DNA of 64,000 nucleotides from Ostreococcus mediterraneus (Eukaryota > Chlorophyta > Mamiellophyceae > Mamiellales > Bathycoccaceae). Below, in pieces: positions 38,301 to 46,667 of this stretch; the first letter of the stretch is position 1, and each line of letters starts with the position of its first letter. The position numbers were made by a program, and so were the translations under genes. The notes beneath the pieces were generated by a model that saw only the letters and a list, made by a program, of their open reading frames with translations, ran no database searches and was not told the origin of the DNA. The stretch is from contig WMKK01000001.1 in NCBI GenBank assembly GCA_012295225.1, positions 248,001 to 312,000 of the forward strand, read 5' to 3'.

Positions 38301-39459
38301 ATCGTTGCGCGAGCACATCGCGCGTCAGCCGTCGTTATCGGCGAGCAAACGCATTAAGCTCCTGAGAGGAATCGCGGAGGGCATCTCGTGGCTCCATGAT
38401 GATTCAAAAACTCAAGGGTGTATCACGCACAACGATTTGAAGCCCGAGAATTTACTCGTTACCTCAAACGGACAGGTGAAAATTGCCGACGTCGGTCTCG
38501 GCGTGCGACTTCGCAACGCCGAGGGCGAAAACAATCAATATTCGCTCAGCACGTTCAACAAATACGGCGTCTCGATTATTTTAGCCGGCCGCGCACCAGA
38601 GATTCTGGCACGCCGGCCGTTAACTCCAGCTGCTGACATTTGGGCCATGGGCGTTGTGTTTTTTTACGTCTTGACGGGATTGAATTCGCCATACGGCGAC
38701 GATCCATCAATCAAACCAAGTGACGACGAAATCTTGCAAGGGCGCTATAATTTGCAGCGATTGATGAGCGCGCATGAAATGACACCACGTCGAGCGATCG
38801 AGGCGAGGCACTTGCTGTCGTCAATGCTGTCCCCAGACCCGACGAATCGCCCAAAGGCTGGTGGCGTTTTAAGCCATCCGTTGTTGTGGGATGACGACAC
38901 GGCTTTGGAGAACTTGAGCAATCTTCATCGTCGCGCGCCTAGCTTGCAAACGAACTTGACAAGTGTTCTTCAAAGCGCGAGCACGCGTGCGCTGTTATCG
39001 GGTGGTGATAACGAGCGCGGCGCGTTGCTCGCCGCGGCGTCGATGGATTTGCAAGACTGGCAGCGCCAAGTAGATCCCGCCATTCTGTCTCGCGTCCTTT
39101 CGCACACGCAGCGCGGTGGCGAACATAAAAACGCGAAGAGTGGACGAGGATCAGGCGAACAGAGCACGAAACCATATGGCTTTGGTTTTGCCGATTTATT
39201 ACGCTTCTGTCGAAATGCGTACGAGCACCCGCCGGTGGAGCGAGAAATTGCGCCCATCGTGCAAACGCTCATCGATGCCGCCGGCGGTGAGTCGACACTG
39301 CTCCCAGATGGGGTCAAGCCCGACATGCCATTCAGACGCATGTCGAGACGACAGCGTCAGTCACTCTTCGCGTCATATGTCATGCATTTGTTCCCTGGTC
39401 TATCGCTCGCCGTGTATGAGTGCGCGCTCGCCACAGAAACGCCAGCGGCGAGAGTGTGA
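35395..39459 (+). CDS. IRE1/RNase L-type kinase with KEN ribonuclease domain, no lumenal sensor
   Basis: A 1354-residue protein. Residues 1-60 look like a transit peptide (S, T, A and R rich, MRATSTMPAAATTRWCARRG). Residues ~80-870 are an unrecognised, mostly helical region with no PQQ/WD-like lumenal domain, no signal peptide and no clear membrane span. A protein kinase follows: IIGVGSAGTYVFRGY at ~885, VAVK lysine at ~911, HNDLKPENLL at ~1011, then ADVGLGVRL where DFG is normal, and PAADIWAMGVVFFYVLTG. The C-terminus (~1190-1345) is a KEN domain. Residues matching the IRE1 nuclease centre are kept: Tyr at ~1261 (PYGFGFADLLRF), Arg-Asn at 1273-1274 and His at 1278 (RNAYEH). The end FPGLSLAVYE also fits. 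Kinase-KEN order is diagnostic of IRE1 and RNase L. The ribonuclease looks able to act; location and trigger are inference. Confidence 0.85.
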   Translation: MRATSTMPAAATTRWCARRGPVDTASSTTTTASLSKAPVAAAAARARARAHARKSGDGTRGDEGASVNDGGGGGDGDASQAWMKPLEGLMRQAARVVTVYQAPAPPPAAPGAKMDALEAVLRWHLGSDTSTTLVLKEVTDVIISEVTSFPASKLVVGETPSVAMHVSVPSLRATTSFPATVRELVGGRSVENPGSESNVMPVDLPVWTRWSQPTTALTLRTVLMVTSALAAAAGMQRSVADIVDDPKNRIYVLVPDGALGDLQRLFNRFWPNTPYVFASYSRNGLSDEDADNVCETRRKGHRKLVILVNISAPGDEDAAESDGEAMVNTVELLLEKEVPFVQLTLWLDNSLANSVVSRKPRNTEKDRIKVLMENRTRILLGRSVKRVQARKRVLLAFEAAQANPQGRALIDLEERLAEARALGAMSDDGEKMMRDIRGKASAAEELALANALRAACIQVPMDVPALKSTYARAEQYLKQQEIVEDVADVRASMDDMDSTDETAASTSYDPDPFAAVVESLSGDGENKKNARSALMSAVISAERGLQAAELEANLRTALADDSSRTVESVPRLEELLVRAAKLAVNGPPLTQEGAAKLNTLVSRVQSRATALQDMESARAALIEAMSPSTTGIDQAVGGITAEDVKMLEAAVARARSSAWPWQLDEPIEKAERLLVRWRRLDRLETAILSRSKTELRLALAEAQQDPDSLDLDTRRAKKVLSELDAESALEGGDQRLRAYFAASKVAWSSGSVTPESAQMLLTLRESLDITQAEHEQIQRMANAASGLIKPTEPAKRPEAKRTSKKPVRFAAADAGVRGPMFESDEMEELDLEQGENSDVLDEVQVAWANAIPDEDGVGVATGASDEETSGNWRRVGDSIIYNEEEIIGVGSAGTYVFRGYVKHTSRARHAVAVKRIARPPGEKGRDLVQLVEREVELMTALNQSPLVPFFHCWGITSSNVFIAQELCPESLREHIARQPSLSASKRIKLLRGIAEGISWLHDDSKTQGCITHNDLKPENLLVTSNGQVKIADVGLGVRLRNAEGENNQYSLSTFNKYGVSIILAGRAPEILARRPLTPAADIWAMGVVFFYVLTGLNSPYGDDPSIKPSDDEILQGRYNLQRLMSAHEMTPRRAIEARHLLSSMLSPDPTNRPKAGGVLSHPLLWDDDTALENLSNLHRRAPSLQTNLTSVLQSASTRALLSGGDNERGALLAAASMDLQDWQRQVDPAILSRVLSHTQRGGEHKNAKSGRGSGEQSTKPYGFGFADLLRFCRNAYEHPPVEREIAPIVQTLIDAAGGESTLLPDGVKPDMPFRRMSRRQRQSLFASYVMHLFPGLSLAVYECALATETPAARV

Positions 39460-39529
39460 GCACATAGTATTTTTTAAAATCGAATTGTTTTGTGTCAGCG
39501 TCGTGTCGCGTTGTGTACCATCATCATCA

Positions 39530-40795
39530 TCATTTCGATCGAACTAAAAATAAAGACGCCACGCGCTGGATGGATGTCTTCATCGAAGGCTGCGGCAATT
39601 TACAGCGCATTCGCTGCTGAAGTAGCAATTCGACAATCCACAGCACGTTCGCGCTGAGGAACAACCACGCAGGTAAAGACTGTGGAATGGCGTCCACACA
39701 CGCCGCAAATGATTCGTCCACGGCGCCGTGTGCTGCTTCGAATTTATCCCCCAGCGCCGTGGCGAGGCACGCGGCGCTCGCGACGCCGTTCATCGGCGCC
39801 TGAAATGAACGAAGCGCTCGAATAGCGCGAACAAACTGACGCTGATCACGAATCGTTGCCGCTTCGCATGTAGATAAGTACTCATCGCAAGAACTTGAAG
39901 CGTAGTGGTTCTCCACCACACACGGCGCGGTTTCAAAGAGCGTTCCATCTTGTTCGGCGGTGAAATCTGCTTGTTCTTCGGCGTCGAACGCTTCGCCTTC
40001 GTCGGCGATGAACGACAACGCGCTCGTCATCGTCCCGAGCGCAGCGACGACGATCCCAGGTACGTACACTAGAAATCTATGCGCAATCACCTTTGACGTT
40101 AATTCACCACCCTGCGCGTCTTCCACGACGCGACCGATAAACTCCAAGTCAAACGCCGCCGCCGCCGCCGCCGAAAGAAACGCCGAAAGAAAAAACCCAT
40201 CCCCAGCGCGCGCGAGCCGCACCACCACCCGCCACTTCGCATGCCCATCACTCGTCGCCAACTCTTCCAGACCACGCCGCTCAATCTCATCAAACACCAC
40301 GCGAGAAACCCACAACGCGGTCGCCGCCGAGTACAACGCCGCCGAGTACAACGCGGCGCCAGAGTCGTCGTCCTCGCCGCCCCGCGCGAGCACCACGCAC
40401 GTACTCACCAAGTACGCACACACCACATCCAACCGCGCGGTGCGACGGAAAGGAAACACAACAACCACCCCTTCGCGTCGCTCGCCTATGCTCTCCCCGC
40501 GCGTCTCCGTCTCCCCGCGCGTCCCGCGCGTCCCGCGCGCCCCGCGCCCCGCGCGCGCGCGCCCCGCGCCCACCCGCGCGCCCCGCGCCACCGCCATTCG
40601 CCGCGCGCCGCGCCATCGCCACCCGCCACCGCCGTCCACCACCGCCACCGCCACCGCGCCCGCCATCGCCGCGCCGTTCGCCGTCGCCATCGCCATCGCG
40701 TCGCCGCGTCTGACGCCGCCGGCGCCAGCGGACGACGACCCATCGGCGGAACGACCCGCCGGCATACGAACCGCCGCGGGTATACGAACCGTCAC
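39530..40795 (-). CDS. Multi-pass membrane protein of unknown function
   Basis: Up to 421 residues. The first ~110 are low-complexity, rich in A, G, R and V; several in-frame ATGs exist, so the start is not fixed. From about residue 120 there are hydrophobic segments: LDVVCAYLVSTCVVLA, ALYSAALYSAATALWVSRVV, FFLSAFLSAAAAAAF, FLVYVPGIVVAALGTM and, near the end, AWLFLSANVLWIVELLL. Between the fourth and fifth lies a ~100-residue loop with four cysteines (CVVENHYASSSCDEYLSTCE) that may form disulfides. The family was not recognised. It starts head to head with glutamine synthetase, with the inverted-repeat element between them. Confidence 0.6.
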   Translation of the reverse strand: MTVRIPAAVRMPAGRSADGSSSAGAGGVRRGDAMAMATANGAAMAGAVAVAVVDGGGGWRWRGARRMAVARGARVGAGRARAGRGARGTRGTRGETETRGESIGERREGVVVVFPFRRTARLDVVCAYLVSTCVVLARGGEDDDSGAALYSAALYSAATALWVSRVVFDEIERRGLEELATSDGHAKWRVVVRLARAGDGFFLSAFLSAAAAAAFDLEFIGRVVEDAQGGELTSKVIAHRFLVYVPGIVVAALGTMTSALSFIADEGEAFDAEEQADFTAEQDGTLFETAPCVVENHYASSSCDEYLSTCEAATIRDQRQFVRAIRALRSFQAPMNGVASAACLATALGDKFEAAHGAVDESFAACVDAIPQSLPAWLFLSANVLWIVELLLQQRMRCKLPQPSMKTSIQRVASLFLVRSK

Positions 40796-40841
40796 CCCGA
40801 CCCCGACCCCCCCCCCCGGCCGTCGGCCTACATACGGGCGT

Positions 40842-41035
40842 GGCTACATCTCATGCTGAAGCAACTTTTTATCATCAATATACACAGTATTTAACATCTA
40901 TCAAAATCTATCAAATAATGGTCATTGGTGAATGTATTTCAGACAGTTTTATCATCGTTTGATATAGACTTATATGTTAATACAGTACCGGTATGTGAAA
41001 ATTGATAAAACGTTGCTTCAGCATGAGATGTAGCC
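40842..41035. mobile_element. MITE-like AT-rich element with 33-bp terminal inverted repeats
   Basis: The left arm at 40842-40874 starts GGCTACATCTCATGCTGAAG and is the reverse complement of 41003-41035, with one mismatch in 33. Weaker matching (9 of 14) continues outward at 40828-40841 and 41036-41049. The 128-base interior is strongly AT-rich (ATCAATATACACAGTATTTA), in sharp contrast to flanks with runs of C and CG. It has no coding capacity. The form fits a non-autonomous DNA transposon, but no clear target-site duplication is seen and no second copy is in the window. A hairpin-forming regulatory sequence is the alternative. Confidence 0.5.
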
Positions 41036-41235
41036 TCGAGCGTACGTACCCCCCCTGTGGCGCCAGTCGCGGGTCGGTCGACCCATCCGCCATCGATCGC
41101 GACCGCGACCGGGGCACCGGGGCGCCGGGGCGCCGTCTGGAGTCACGATTGGTCGCGCACCAGGGCGTCGCGTCGTCGATCGCGCGTCGACGACGTGTCG
41201 ACCGCCGCGGCGACGTTTCGCGAGCGACGCGCGCG

Positions 41236-41350
41236 CGATGGCGCGATCGATCGATGGCGCGATCGATGGCGCGATCGATCGATCGATGGCGCGATCGATG
41301 ACGCGATCGATGACGCGCGCGATGACGCGATCGATGACGCGCGCGGTCGC
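41236..41350. repeat. 12-bp tandem repeat GATGGCGCGATC / GATGACGCGATC
   Basis: About nine imperfect copies of a 12-base unit rich in CGATCG lie just upstream of the glutamine synthetase start. The frame through it is open and joins the glutamine synthetase first exon in phase, reading ARSIDGAIDGAIDRSMARSM, but this looks like repeat translation and not a real N-terminus. Confidence 0.7.
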
Positions 41351-41408
41351 GGTCGCGCGGTGCGACCGCGGCGTCACTCTTGGACGCACGCCGACGACGG
41401 TAGGAACG

Positions 41409-44041
41409 ATGCAGGTGCGCGCGACGACGACGACGACGACGCGACGACGCGCGACGACGCGCGGACGATGGATGGGCGACGACGAGGAGGAGGCGGAGGG
41501 TGGTGCTGAGGGTTAGGGCTGCGAAGGGGGCGCGCGCGAACGCGGGTGGTGGATAGGGCGCGAGGGCGCGGAAGGGGTGGGTATGGGTGCGGCACGGAAA
41601 GGTTGGGGCGTCAGTGCGCGGCGGTGTCGTCGGTGGGTGGTGCGCGCGCGGGCGGAGGGCGGGGTGGAGGCGAGGACGCGCGAGGACGCGCGCGGTTGGA
41701 GGATGGGGCGACGCGGGACGCGGGGTCGCGGACGCGTGGCGTGCGTGTGCGTGCGCGTGCGCGTGCGCGTGTGTGTGTGTGTGTGTGAATATATATATAT
41801 TGAATGTGGTGACTGACGTTGGTGTTGTGTGTGTATTGGTTTCGTGTGTCGTAGTCTACTTTGGCTCAACAAAAGGTGTTTACGACGAAGAACTCGCGCT
41901 TCGCGCGAGGCGCGAGCGTCACGTCGACTGCGGCGCGCGTCGTTACCGCGAACCGTAATGTCGCGGCGAAGGCGATGCTCTCGATGAGCTCTGGTCCGGC
42001 GACGACTGAAGGCTACGGCTCTGGGTGCTTCCGTGGCGCCGTCGCGGAGCAGTACTTGTCCAAGTATGGCGAAACCGCGGCGTTGCTCGACACGCCGGCG
42101 TGGACCAAAAGCGAGGCCAAGGCGGACATTGTCGCCAGTGCGGTGCTCGACTGGGCTATTGACAACGGTGCGTCCGTGTACTGCCACTGGTTCCAACCGA
42201 TGGGTTCGTCTGGCGTGCGCCACGGTAACACTGGTCAAGTGCACCAGTCCATGCTCAAGTTCTCCAGCGACGGCACGCCGTCGTACAAGTTCTCCGGCGA
42301 ACAGCTCCTCCAAGGTGAAACCGATGGTTCGTCTTACCCGAACGGTGGTATGCGCGCGACGCACACCGCCGGTGGTTATTTGTCCATCGACCCGTACTCG
42401 CCGATTTTCCTTCGCGAAGACACCGTCTTCATTCCGTCTGGTTTCGTCTCCTACAACGGCGACGCGCTCGACGAAAAGACCCCGCTTCACCGCGCCACCG
42501 CTGCGTTGAACAAGGAAACCAAGCGTATGCTTAAGGCTTTGGGTCACACCGTCAAGGGTGACGTGTACGCCAACATTGGTTTGGAACAAGAAATCTTCTT
42601 GGTCCCGCGCCACGCGTTTTACCGCCGCCCGGATCTGCAGTTCACCGGCCGTACCATCACTGGTAAGATGCCGCCGCGTGGTCAAGAAATGTGCGACCAC
42701 TACATGGCGCCGATCTCTCGTGCCACCGCTGCGTTCGAGTGCATGCGTCAAATCCAGCAAGAATGCTACAAGGTTGGCATTCCGTTGTTAACCCGTCACC
42801 GTGAAGTCGCGCCGAACCAATACGAGTTCGCCCCGATGTTTGGCAACGCCATCACGCAAGTCGACCAAAACTTGATGATTATGCAAATCATCGAAGAAGT
42901 CGCCTCCGAGCACGGCCTCGCGGCACTTCTCCAAGAAAAGCCGTTCGCGGGTATCAACGGTTCCGGTAAGCACAACAACTGGTCCATCGGTACGTCTGAC
43001 GGCCTCAACTTGATGAACCCGAAGCAAGTCGCGTCTGTCACCGGCAGCAACGACATCTTCCCGTTGGTCATGGCTGCCGTCGTGTCCGCCGTCGACAAGC
43101 ACGGTGACTTGATGCGCCTCGCGATTGCGTCCCCGGGTAACGATTTCCGTCTCGGTGCTATGGAAGCGCCGCCGGCTGTCATGTCCACCTACCTCGGCCC
43201 GTCCATCACCGAATATTTTGAAAAGGTGAAGGCTGGCACCCACGGTGCGTATGTTTCTGAAAAGAAGCAGCTCAACTTTGGTACGGATACCATCCCGGGC
43301 ATCAAGGTGCCGGCTGAAGACCGCAACCGCACGTCCCCGTTCCCTTACGGTGGTAACCGTTTCGAGTTCCGCGCCGCCGGTTCCTCGCAAAACGTCTCCA
43401 TGGTGAACACCGTGTTGAACACCATCTCCGCTGAAGCGTTCAAGATTGTCGCTGATCGCCTCGAAAAGGGTGAAACGCCGCTTGCGATCACACAAGATTT
43501 GTTGGCCAAGCACGACAAGTGCGTCTTCAACGGTAACGGTTACGATCCGGAATGGCCGGATGAAGCCGTCAAGCGCGGCATCTGGCGCATCGACGCTGGC
43601 TGCGACGCCATCAACGAAATGACCTCGGCGAAGAACATTAAGCTTTTCGGTGAAATGGGTGTCTTTAACGAGAAGGAGTGCGGCGCGCGCCGCACCGTCA
43701 TGCTCGAGCACTACATCGGTCAAGTCGAAATGGAGGCGTTGACCATGATTGACATGATTAACAAGCACGTCATCCCGTCCGTCAAGGCCGCCGACCTCGG
43801 CAACCCGAACAAGCTCGTCGACGCGGCCAAGACCATCAAGGGTGCCGTCGCCAAGATCCACGCCACTGAGGACCTTCACGCTGCCGCCAACCTCGCGCGT
43901 AACATGCGATTGGACACCATGGTTTCCATTCGATCGATTATTGATGAATTTGAAGGCCGATGCCCGCCGGAGAAGTGGACTTTGGCCACCTATGACGAAC
44001 TCTTGTTCTTGGATACCTTCCCGGAATCCGACTACATGTAA
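41409..44041 (+). CDS. Type III glutamine synthetase (GSIII), plastid or mitochondrial
   Basis: GSIII makes glutamine from glutamate, ammonia and ATP. The body is 41855-44041. No ATG opens it: the first candidate codon at 41861 is TTG. An acceptor TCGTAG at 41849-41854 and a donor ATGCAG|GTGCGC at 41409-41415 give a first exon coding only Met-Gln, then STLAQQKVFTTKNSRFARGA, a good transit peptide. In-frame ATGs upstream in the 12-bp repeat are an alternative. The 730-residue length is typical of GSIII and about twice GSII. GSIII signatures include GLEQEIFLVPRHAF, TRHREVAPNQYEFAPMFGN, the ATP-site loop INGSGKHNNWSIGT, GNDFRLGAMEAPPA and the late GNGYDPEWPDEAVKRG. Codon use is strongly biased, as in highly expressed genes. 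Confidence 0.92.
41415..41854 (+). other. Intron of the GSIII gene
   Basis: A 440-base intron with donor CAG|GTGCGC and acceptor GTCGTAG. GACTGAC at 41811-41817 puts the branch A at 41816, 38 bases from the exon. It contains (GTGC) and (GT) runs and a short (AT) run at 41790-41800. It starts after only two codons. Confidence 0.7.
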
Positions 44042-44060
44042 TCGTGTGAGCTATCCGATA

Positions 44061-44065
44061 TGTAA
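44061..44065 (+). terminator. TGTAA poly(A) signal of GSIII
   Basis: TGTAA 20 bases past the stop, in a stretch that turns AT-rich. Confidence 0.5.
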
Positions 44066-44142
44066 CGCTAGTTCATAATAATAGCCTGGACAAACTAAGA
44101 AAGTCTTAATGCAAACTATACCTCTATACCGCTACTTTTTAA

Positions 44143-45405
44143 CTACTCAGCAAGCTTTTTCGCTTCTTGGCGCTCCCATCTCGATTTCGCTGGGATTTCG
44201 CACGCGACGACGTCGCACAAATGCCTCACCTCAGCCCAACGCTTGCCGACGACTTTGATGACATCATCACTTGATCTTCCAACGTGCGAACTACTCGCTG
44301 GAAGACTAGGAATCTTACCTGATCCGGGTAACTGCTTCGCAGTGGACGTTAAAAATGAACGTTCGGCGCGCTCGTACGACGACCTGTCGGCGCCGAGCAA
44401 ACCGCGCTTGAAGAATTCCAAGCCACTGACGATTTCCAGGTCAGTCATTGGCACGACAAATCGGCGTAATGGTACATGTTTTGGAATCGGTGCGTTTGGT
44501 AGCACGAATGCCGCGCATGCGACGCGCTTTGAATCATCCTCGACGAGCACAACTTTATAAAAGTGCGTCGGCACCGAAACCAACGCTGGCGGATCGCCCA
44601 ACATTGGGTGGCGCATTTCCCATTCCGTGGGTTTGGGCATACTACTACTTATCTGCGTTGCCACGGCCACTGTCTCATTACGCTCGCGGCGCGAGGGTAA
44701 AAATAATGGCCCCGTGACGACGTATGCCACGCGGCCTTCGCCGTCGCTCACAACGTCTCGTACGAATTCCTCCAATTTCGCCCAATAGTCGCGATTGAAT
44801 CCAGTACCAACCTGCGGCGAGATATTCATCAATGAAAAAGTAGCATCCATGTCGGACTGTGAGCTTTTTTGATCCGCAGCTGGTACTAAGTGTCCGCGGT
44901 CGTAGCCGCTTCCTCTATAGTCGTTCAGCGTCGCCCGATGTTTCCAGCTCACGGCTTCGTCTTCGTAGAAATCCGATTTCTTTCGCGTCCCTGTTCCATT
45001 GAGAGTTTCGGGCGTAATCGTTTCTAACACCCAACGCGGATTTCGCGTCTTTCCATCGAAAGCGCACGCGTATGAAGGCTTCGAGTGGATCACCGCGTCG
45101 GGAGCTAACGGCCAACCGTGTTTGAGCGCCTCGTGCTCCACAGGTTCTGGCGCCTCTGGCACTACTAATGCAGTGCGCGGGCCATCGTCGACGTCGACAT
45201 CACCATTTTTCTGTCGCGATGTAAACGTGTACGCGACAGCGGCACCGACGGCGGAGCCGAGGGCGAACGTCAAGGCAAGAGTCGAGCGCGGCGTTTTCGG
45301 CGGCGACACGTAGTTCGATGATGAGAACGACGAGAACGAACGGACAAGCACGGAGTGTCGTGGCGGATGCATACGACTATAACCACGTGATGCCGGAATG
45401 CGCAT
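44143..45405 (-). CDS. Endonuclease G-type DNA/RNA nuclease
   Basis: A 420-residue member of the beta-beta-alpha metal (NUC1/EndoG) nucleases, which cut DNA and RNA in mitochondria. The leader MRIPASRGYSRMHPPRHSVL and on is basic and Ser-rich, then a hydrophobic stretch (LTFALGSAVGAAVAYTF) may anchor it to the inner membrane. Catalytic DRGH is present in GSGYDRGHLVPAADQK, with NISPQVGTGFNRDYWAKLEE carrying the metal-binding Asn. HFYKVVLVED is the conserved late strand. The C-terminal ~90 residues beyond the nuclease domain are not conserved. It starts only 48 bases after the stop of the proteasome alpha4 gene on the same strand, so its promoter is very short or lies inside that gene. Confidence 0.9.
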   Translation of the reverse strand: MRIPASRGYSRMHPPRHSVLVRSFSSFSSSNYVSPPKTPRSTLALTFALGSAVGAAVAYTFTSRQKNGDVDVDDGPRTALVVPEAPEPVEHEALKHGWPLAPDAVIHSKPSYACAFDGKTRNPRWVLETITPETLNGTGTRKKSDFYEDEAVSWKHRATLNDYRGSGYDRGHLVPAADQKSSQSDMDATFSLMNISPQVGTGFNRDYWAKLEEFVRDVVSDGEGRVAYVVTGPLFLPSRRERNETVAVATQISSSMPKPTEWEMRHPMLGDPPALVSVPTHFYKVVLVEDDSKRVACAAFVLPNAPIPKHVPLRRFVVPMTDLEIVSGLEFFKRGLLGADRSSYERAERSFLTSTAKQLPGSGKIPSLPASSSHVGRSSDDVIKVVGKRWAEVRHLCDVVACEIPAKSRWERQEAKKLAE

Positions 45406-45453
45406 GACTCGGCGAGTAAACTAGTGCGGTAATGTGTTTTACAACGTGAACGT

Positions 45454-46370
45454 CTAAATCGTCGCCGCAGCAGCGGCTGCTTCCGCCGCCGCCTTGGCCT
45501 TGGCCTTCTTCTCCGCGTCAGCCTTCTCCTTTTCTTCTTCAATCTGTTTCACCATCGCATCGACGGTCTCGGCGCTTAATATTTCTAAACCACTCTTCGG
45601 CGAGCGCATGACGGCAATTTCTATGTTTTTTGAGCCCGGTTCGACGACTTCGAGCAACGCCTTGAGCGTAAATTTAATTGCCTCATCCCCGCTAAAATCT
45701 TCGTAGTGCTTTTCTAACCACTCACGAACAGACTTTGAGTTTCTGCCCGTGGCGTTCGCTTTCCATTGACTGTACGTCCCACTCGGATCGGTGTGAAACA
45801 ACTGCGGCTTGCCTTCCGGGGAGAAGCCAGTGATGAGCGTGCTCAAACCGAACGGTCGAACGCCTCCACTTTGTGTGTACTTTTGCTGCACGCCACCGAT
45901 ATAACGGGTGATATGCTCCACAGATGCTTCGTCTTCTAAAGTCAAACGATGGCTCTGGCACTCCGTGCGCGCACGGTTGATCAAAATGCGCGCGTCCGCG
46001 GTTAAACCGGCGAACGCAATCGCGATGTGATCGTCCAACAACTGGATTTTTCTCAGCGTACGAGAGTCTTGTAATTTCGGCACAGCCTTGCGCTCGACGC
46101 CTAAGACTACGATGTCACTTCCTCGAACACCCACGGCGAGCGTCCCTTTGCGTACGGCTTCCATGGCGTATTCAACCTGTGGGTGAGAACAAAACGCGCG
46201 ATCGGTTAGGTTTGGGCTCAACGAGTAATCTTTCGTGACGGCGCGCGCATCTGCGATGCTGACGACGTTGATCGCTACGAATACGATCAACTTAAGTCGC
46301 CACGGCGGATGCGTACCTGGAACAAGTGTCCATCGGGGGAGAATACGGTGATGGCGCTATCGTACGCCAT
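45454..46370 (-). CDS. PSMA7: 20S proteasome subunit alpha4 (PSMA7/PAD1), two exons
   Basis: A structural ring subunit of the 20S proteasome. Exon 1, 46317-46370, encodes [18 protein letters not shown], the alpha-subunit N-terminal signature that controls the gate. Exon 2, 45454-46176, continues [19 protein letters not shown], giving the classic [12 protein letters not shown] across the junction. Total 258 residues. Further alpha4 features are SCQ-like [22 protein letters not shown] in form, [15 protein letters not shown] and [20 protein letters not shown]. The C-terminus is a lysine then alanine run ([20 protein letters not shown]), longer than in most alpha4 subunits. In Arabidopsis this protein is PAD1. 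Identity is secure. Confidence 0.95.
46177..46316 (-). other. Intron of the proteasome alpha4 gene
   Basis: A 140-base intron on the minus strand, donor CAG|GTACGC and acceptor CACCCACAG|GT. Its likely branch site is CTAAC about 29 bases before the acceptor, so this is the only one of six introns without CTGAC at that place. Confidence 0.88.
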
Positions 46371-46667
46371 GATGACAGTTGAACCAGCGGTGTTGCGATC
46401 TACCACGTGTCGCGCGCGAGTCGAGTTCTAGGACCCCGTGCCGCGAGTAAAATATACCGTTCGATGTGACTTGTGCGGGACGCGTTCGTTCGTGAGTACG
46501 AAACGGTGAGCGCGTGCCGAGGCGCGATATGCGGTGATCGACGGTGGTCAACGCGCGGAAACAGGCGCGAGGTTCAACGAATGTTTTATCATTTTTCTGA
46601 TCCTGCGCAATATGATTACAATCTAGAATAAATATGGCACACGTGTACATATGCAAACTTTTCCCGT

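Noticed and set aside
41018-41389. 123-codon minus-strand frame reading RVIDRVIARVIDRV
   Set aside because: It is the translation of the 12-bp CGATCG repeat and ends inside the inverted-repeat element.
42788-43879. 363-codon minus-strand frame inside GSIII
   Set aside because: Shadow of a highly biased coding sequence; GSIII on the other strand is unambiguous.
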